Positions 7,392-9,958 of a stretch of 9,958 nt of DNA are shown here, piece after piece. The position numbers were made by a program, and so were the translations under genes. Position 1 is the first letter of the stretch; each line of letters opens with the position of its first letter. Under the pieces are notes generated by a model. It was given only the letters and a program-made list of their open reading frames with translations. It was not told where the DNA came from and did not search any database. The stretch lies in contig JAOAHK010000053.1 in assembly GCA_026415275.1 (NCBI GenBank), positions 1 to 9,958 on the forward strand, written 5' to 3'. The DNA comes from Anaerolineales bacterium. GTDB lineage: Bacteria; Chloroflexota; Anaerolineae; Anaerolineales; UBA4823.

Positions 7392-8061
7392 TCCCCTTAC
7401 CGTTCTCATAGTTGATGACCATCCTATCGTGCGCAAAGGTTTGCGCACCTTGCTGCTAAGCGAAGCCACTATCCAAGCCGTCTATGAGGCGGAAAATGGT
7501 CTTCAAGCCATTCAGATTGTGCAGCAGCATCGCCCCCGGGTGGTTTTGATGGACTTGGTTATGTCGCCCATCAACGGTGTTGAAGCCATTGAGCGCATCA
7601 AAGCCATCGAACCATCAACGCCGATTTTGGGGCTCACCGCCTTTGCCGAGGATGACAAAGTTTTCCCAGCGATCAAGGCTGGTGCTTCGGGTTATGTACT
7701 TAAGGACATTCCCCCCGAAGAACTTTTACAAGCGATTCGCGATGTCGCCGCTGGGCAATCGTTTTTACATCCCACGATAGCTTCGCGACTGATGCGTGAA
7801 GTCACCCAAACCAGCACACCCTTAGACGACAGCGAACAACTAACCGAGCGCGAAGTTGAGGTGTTAAGGTGGATTGCCCGCGGACTCAGCAATCAGGAAA
7901 TCGCAATGAAATTGCACGTCTCCGAGCGCACAATAACAACCCATATCAGCAACATTTTGGACAAACTTCATCTCGCCAACCGCACTCAAGCAACGCTCTA
8001 CGCTTTGCGCAAAGGGATTGCCAGCCTCTATGATGATGAAAACATCTACTATTCTACGTAG
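7384..8061 (+). CDS. NarL/FixJ-family response regulator (receiver + LuxR-type HTH)
   Basis: A 225-aa two-domain regulator. The receiver (about 5-120) has the acidic pair D11/D12, phospho-acceptor D57 in VVLMDLVM, switch residue T85 and K107 in GYVLK. The LuxR/GerE HTH (about 150-212) carries the signatures LTEREVEVLRWIARGLSNQEI and LHVSERTITTHISNILDKL, with family-typical spacing. All residues needed for phosphorylation and DNA binding are present. The ATG lies inside the last codons of the kinase gene with only a weak AAAGAG upstream, so translation probably depends on ribosomes ending the kinase. It is the evident partner of that kinase. Targets are unknown; the near-palindrome at 4717-4732 is a candidate autoregulatory site. 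The tail after the HTH (SLYDDENIYYST) is short and unremarkable. Confidence 0.96.
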   Translation: MSDPLTVLIVDDHPIVRKGLRTLLLSEATIQAVYEAENGLQAIQIVQQHRPRVVLMDLVMSPINGVEAIERIKAIEPSTPILGLTAFAEDDKVFPAIKAGASGYVLKDIPPEELLQAIRDVAAGQSFLHPTIASRLMREVTQTSTPLDDSEQLTEREVEVLRWIARGLSNQEIAMKLHVSERTITTHISNILDKLHLANRTQATLYALRKGIASLYDDENIYYST

Positions 8062-8071
8062 AAATACGTAG
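8054..8071 (+). repeat. Two TACGTAG copies in 10-bp phase over the regulator stop codon
   Basis: TACGTAG occurs at 8055-8061 and 8065-8071, each containing the palindrome TACGTA, separated by AAA. The first supplies the TAG stop of the response regulator. A partial third copy, CCTACG, follows at 8079-8084. The 10-bp spacing puts both copies on one face of the helix, but no function is known. Confidence 0.35.
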
Positions 8072-8099
8072 TAAAAATCCTACGAACATCCGATGAAAA

Positions 8100-8114
8100 A
8101 GAAGAAGTTCTTCT
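8100..8114. repeat. Perfect 7+1+7 dyad AGAAGAA-G-TTCTTCT
   Basis: AGAAGAAGTTCTTCT is a perfect inverted repeat with a single central base, 39 bp after the regulator stop. The 1-nt centre prevents a tight RNA hairpin, so it reads more like a protein site or chance. It lies between convergent genes, where no promoter is expected. Confidence 0.3.
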
Positions 8115-8213
8115 ATAAACTTAAAATGCAGCTAAAAAAGAGCGGGGTATCAGGCATGACCATCTAGATTCTTCGCAGATCGCATTGGGGTGCTGAAAGG
8201 GGAGCGATCTAGA

Positions 8214-8253
8214 CTGATGGAGCGGCAAGACAGGGTGTCGCTCCGTCAGCTTT
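8214..8253 (+). terminator. Probable intrinsic terminator of the kinase-regulator operon
   Basis: CTGATGGAGCG (8214-8224) pairs with CGCTCCGTCAG (8239-8249) over 11 bp, ten Watson-Crick and one G-U, around a 14-nt loop. CTTT follows on the plus strand, a short U-tract. It lies 153 bp after the regulator stop and 30 bp before the convergent membrane-protein gene ends. On the minus strand no T-run follows, so it serves the plus strand better. A second inverted repeat just upstream, AGATCGC (8177-8183) with GCGATCT (8204-8210), may assist. Confidence 0.6.
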
Positions 8254-8279
8254 AATGCGGTGGGGCTTGCTTTGACCTC

Positions 8280-9779
8280 TTACTCCACCCGTCGATACAC
8301 TACCCAACCATCCCAAACTGCTTCGACCCGAAAGCCGGGCGGAGGTGCGGTGGCATAACGTTGACTGACTTGATCGAGGGCAATGCTCCCTTCGCGCTGG
8401 ACGAGGATACGACTTACGAACTGGGCAGGCGCGTGGAGAGCCAGCAAAAATTCTCCTTCGGCGGGTAATAAAAAAGGCTTTGCATCGTCGCAGCGCGCGA
8501 CCAGACGATAGGCAGCGCGGTCATCGGTTAGGATGGACTGCGGCGGCTGCTGGCACAACCATTGGGAAATTTTGACTTCAAGGGTATCCTGTGCTTGCAT
8601 TTCTTGGTTGAGGATCACTCGCTCCCAAACCTTGAGTTCGCTACTCTGGTACGGAGAGTTGAGATTGAGGAGCAGGTGAAAAATAGCCATCGGTAGCAGG
8701 AGCTTATCCCAAGCTCGGCTGGTGCGCGTGGGAATGCCTGCTACCGCTACCACTGAGTAAGTTGCAATGGCCATTGCTTCGGTGTAGTTCCATCCGAACA
8801 TGCGCACCGCAATAATCATCAAGAAAGAAGCAAAGTAGGCAAGCAAGCGCTTGGGCGCATAGATGGCTACCATCACAGCGCCGACAGGATAAAGCGGGGC
8901 ACGCAGGACTTCTTGCAGGGAGTACGCCGCAGTATGGAAAAATCCGGACGAGCTTAGCTGAGCTGGGCTGAAGAACGTATATAGAGGGGCGGTTGGATCG
9001 GTTAGGAATCGCCACGCGTCTCCGGTGAAAATCCAGTTCAGATAAGCCCACGACAAAAACGCTAGGAGGCTGGGAAATCCCACAACAATGACCAGGGTTA
9101 AGTCCGCTTGCCATTTCCTCTCACCGGGTGAGATGCGTTGCCACTCATAGAAGAGCGGAGATGCTAAAGCGTAAACGAGACTGAAAAATAGTGCGTAAGC
9201 GTTAAAGTAAAATGCCACACCAAGGATTAAGCCAGAGATAAAGCCACTCAAGGTTTCCCCATATCGAGTAAAGCGCAAGAAGGCAAGCCAAGCTAACAGA
9301 AAAAGGAAGAGCGTGGCCATCTCGGTTAGTGATTGAGTAGCAATATATAAACTCGCCGGTGTGAATGCTAAAGCGCTGAGGAGTATCACTTTTGTCCAAG
9401 AAGATAAGGAGGTTTTTAGCAAATGACGCAAGAGCAACCAAGCGGTGCCCCCGGCAGCTAGCGAAGCGATCAAGGAAGGCGTTAACGGATGAACCCATAA
9501 AGCGGTGAGCAGAAAGGGCAGCGGAGGGTAGGTGAAGCCAATTAGCTCCAAGCGCCGGTATTCCATTGCTTGGAGCACTTTGGCGACCAAGTGAGCGTGT
9601 TGGTTGCTGAGAAAGCCCGTTTGCGCTGCAAGGAGGCTCAAGCCCACAAATGGCAAGGCTAAGATCAAACTAAAAAGCAAATGTTGCCAGAGACTTAAGT
9701 CCTGCTCTAGAACAAGCGCTGTTTTACTGCTAGCCTTAGGTGGTTGTACGAGAAGTCTGGAGCTCTCGACTGATGCCAT
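8280..9779 (-). CDS. Multi-pass membrane protein, GT-C (ArnT/PMT-like) glycosyltransferase-like; substrate unknown
   Basis: A 499-aa protein with roughly ten hydrophobic segments (about 33-52, 84-97, 102-118, 128-145, 152-170, 178-203, 226-248, 294-310, 313-348, 358-372) and a soluble C-terminal part from about 380. The layout of a first helix, an external loop, YPP (84-86) at the start of the next helix, a helical bundle and a C-terminal soluble domain resembles GT-C glycosyltransferases that use lipid-linked sugars. The first loop reads NQHAH (59-63) where family members usually carry an acidic catalytic residue, so activity is uncertain. The C-terminal domain has ILTDDRAAY (416-424) and ends in WDGWVVYRRVE. 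ATG 9779 is supported by GGGAG about 10 nt upstream; the start lies 44 bp inside the upstream GT2 gene, indicating coupling. It is probably involved in surface glycan or glycolipid synthesis. Alternatively it is a non-catalytic partner, or a protein of unknown function. Confidence 0.75.
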   Translation of the reverse strand: MASVESSRLLVQPPKASSKTALVLEQDLSLWQHLLFSLILALPFVGLSLLAAQTGFLSNQHAHLVAKVLQAMEYRRLELIGFTYPPLPFLLTALWVHPLTPSLIASLAAGGTAWLLLRHLLKTSLSSWTKVILLSALAFTPASLYIATQSLTEMATLFLFLLAWLAFLRFTRYGETLSGFISGLILGVAFYFNAYALFFSLVYALASPLFYEWQRISPGERKWQADLTLVIVVGFPSLLAFLSWAYLNWIFTGDAWRFLTDPTAPLYTFFSPAQLSSSGFFHTAAYSLQEVLRAPLYPVGAVMVAIYAPKRLLAYFASFLMIIAVRMFGWNYTEAMAIATYSVVAVAGIPTRTSRAWDKLLLPMAIFHLLLNLNSPYQSSELKVWERVILNQEMQAQDTLEVKISQWLCQQPPQSILTDDRAAYRLVARCDDAKPFLLPAEGEFLLALHAPAQFVSRILVQREGSIALDQVSQRYATAPPPGFRVEAVWDGWVVYRRVE

Positions 9780-9958
9780 GGATGGTCTTCTCCCAGTAGA
9801 AGGGTCGGGTGAACAATTGCCAGAAGGCTTTATAGGAGGCGATTGAGTGTAAAATCCAATAAATTGGATTCAGGAAGGTATAGAGCAAAAGATGATGATA
9901 ATGCCGTTTGAAGACCGCCAGCATATTGAGATAGATCATCAGCCCATTGCCAAAGAGC
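9736..9958 (-). CDS. C-terminal tail of a membrane GT2-family glycosyltransferase (5' part outside the window)
   Basis: The last 73 residues of a minus-strand gene that enters from beyond 9958. The frame is open to the window edge (LFGNGLMIYL before the first internal Met is also coding), so the Met at 9939 is internal. A hydrophobic, aromatic segment (LLLYTFLNPIYWILHSI) is followed by SYKAFWQLFTRPFYWEKTIH. The FYWEKT-HG ending is, from my knowledge of the family, typical of large processive-type GT2 (cellulose/hyaluronan-synthase-like) membrane glycosyltransferases. The catalytic domain is not in view, so family assignment rests on the tail alone. The stop lies 44 bp inside the downstream gene. 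Confidence 0.75.
   Translation of the reverse strand, partial: LFGNGLMIYLNMLAVFKRHYHHLLLYTFLNPIYWILHSIASYKAFWQLFTRPFYWEKTIHGISRELQTSRTTT

Noticed and set aside
7089..7469. 126-codon minus-strand open frame across the kinase-regulator junction
   Set aside because: Antisense to the conserved HATPase domain and receiver start; explained by codon constraint on the plus strand.
8704..9114. 136-codon second minus-strand frame inside the membrane-protein gene
   Set aside because: Same strand, different frame from the hydrophobic protein. Composition is not membrane-like and it has no motif; a shadow.

Overview
The window looks like the end of an assembled contig from a bacterium of roughly balanced GC content, most likely a member of the Chloroflexota (Anaerolineae-like). 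That placement is an inference from three things: a soluble PAS/multi-GAF HisKA_3 kinase paired with a NarL-type regulator, a GT2 C-terminal tail ending in FYWEKT-HG, and a polytopic GT-C-like partner protein. There is no rRNA or other phylogenetic marker. The first 17 bases are not biological: they match the inner end of the Tn5/Nextera mosaic-end adapter, so the contig was cut inside a gene by library chemistry or a dead-end assembly.

Layout. Positions 18-4087 hold a leftward (minus-strand) cluster, read in the order Memo-family AmmeMemoRadiSam protein B (4087-3230), CNNM/CBS-pair membrane protein of the HlyC/CorC type (about 3155-1842), and priA (1841 to the contig end, C-terminus missing). 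The stop codon of the CNNM gene directly abuts the ATG of priA. Positions 4088-4733 are a divergent intergenic region of about 650 bp with a good Shine-Dalgarno and candidate promoter for the leftward cluster, a hairpin, a degenerate repeat-like tract, a 9-bp direct repeat, and a 16-bp near-palindrome touching the next start codon. Positions 4734-8061 hold a rightward two-component pair that overlaps by 8 bp: an 885-aa cytosolic sensor kinase (PAS-GAF-GAF-GAF-HisKA_3-HATPase) and a 225-aa NarL/LuxR-type response regulator. A stem-loop at 8214-8249 probably ends that transcript. Positions 9958-8280 hold a second leftward unit: the C-terminal tail of a membrane GT2 glycosyltransferase overlapping by 44 bp a 499-aa multi-pass, GT-C-like membrane protein.

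How the genes may work together. The leftward cluster mixes replication restart (PriA) with a CNNM transporter-like protein and a Memo protein; no shared pathway is evident, so this is probably co-transcription of household genes. The kinase and regulator form a complete signalling pair with an intact phospho-acceptor His, phosphatase motif and receiver Asp, but the signal and targets cannot be read from the sequence. The last pair probably builds or exports a cell-surface glycan or glycolipid. I saw no CRISPR array, transposase, prophage gene, tRNA or rRNA, and no clearly new multi-gene system. The most useful second looks are the adapter-truncated priA, the palindrome at the kinase start, and the atypical GT-C-like protein.
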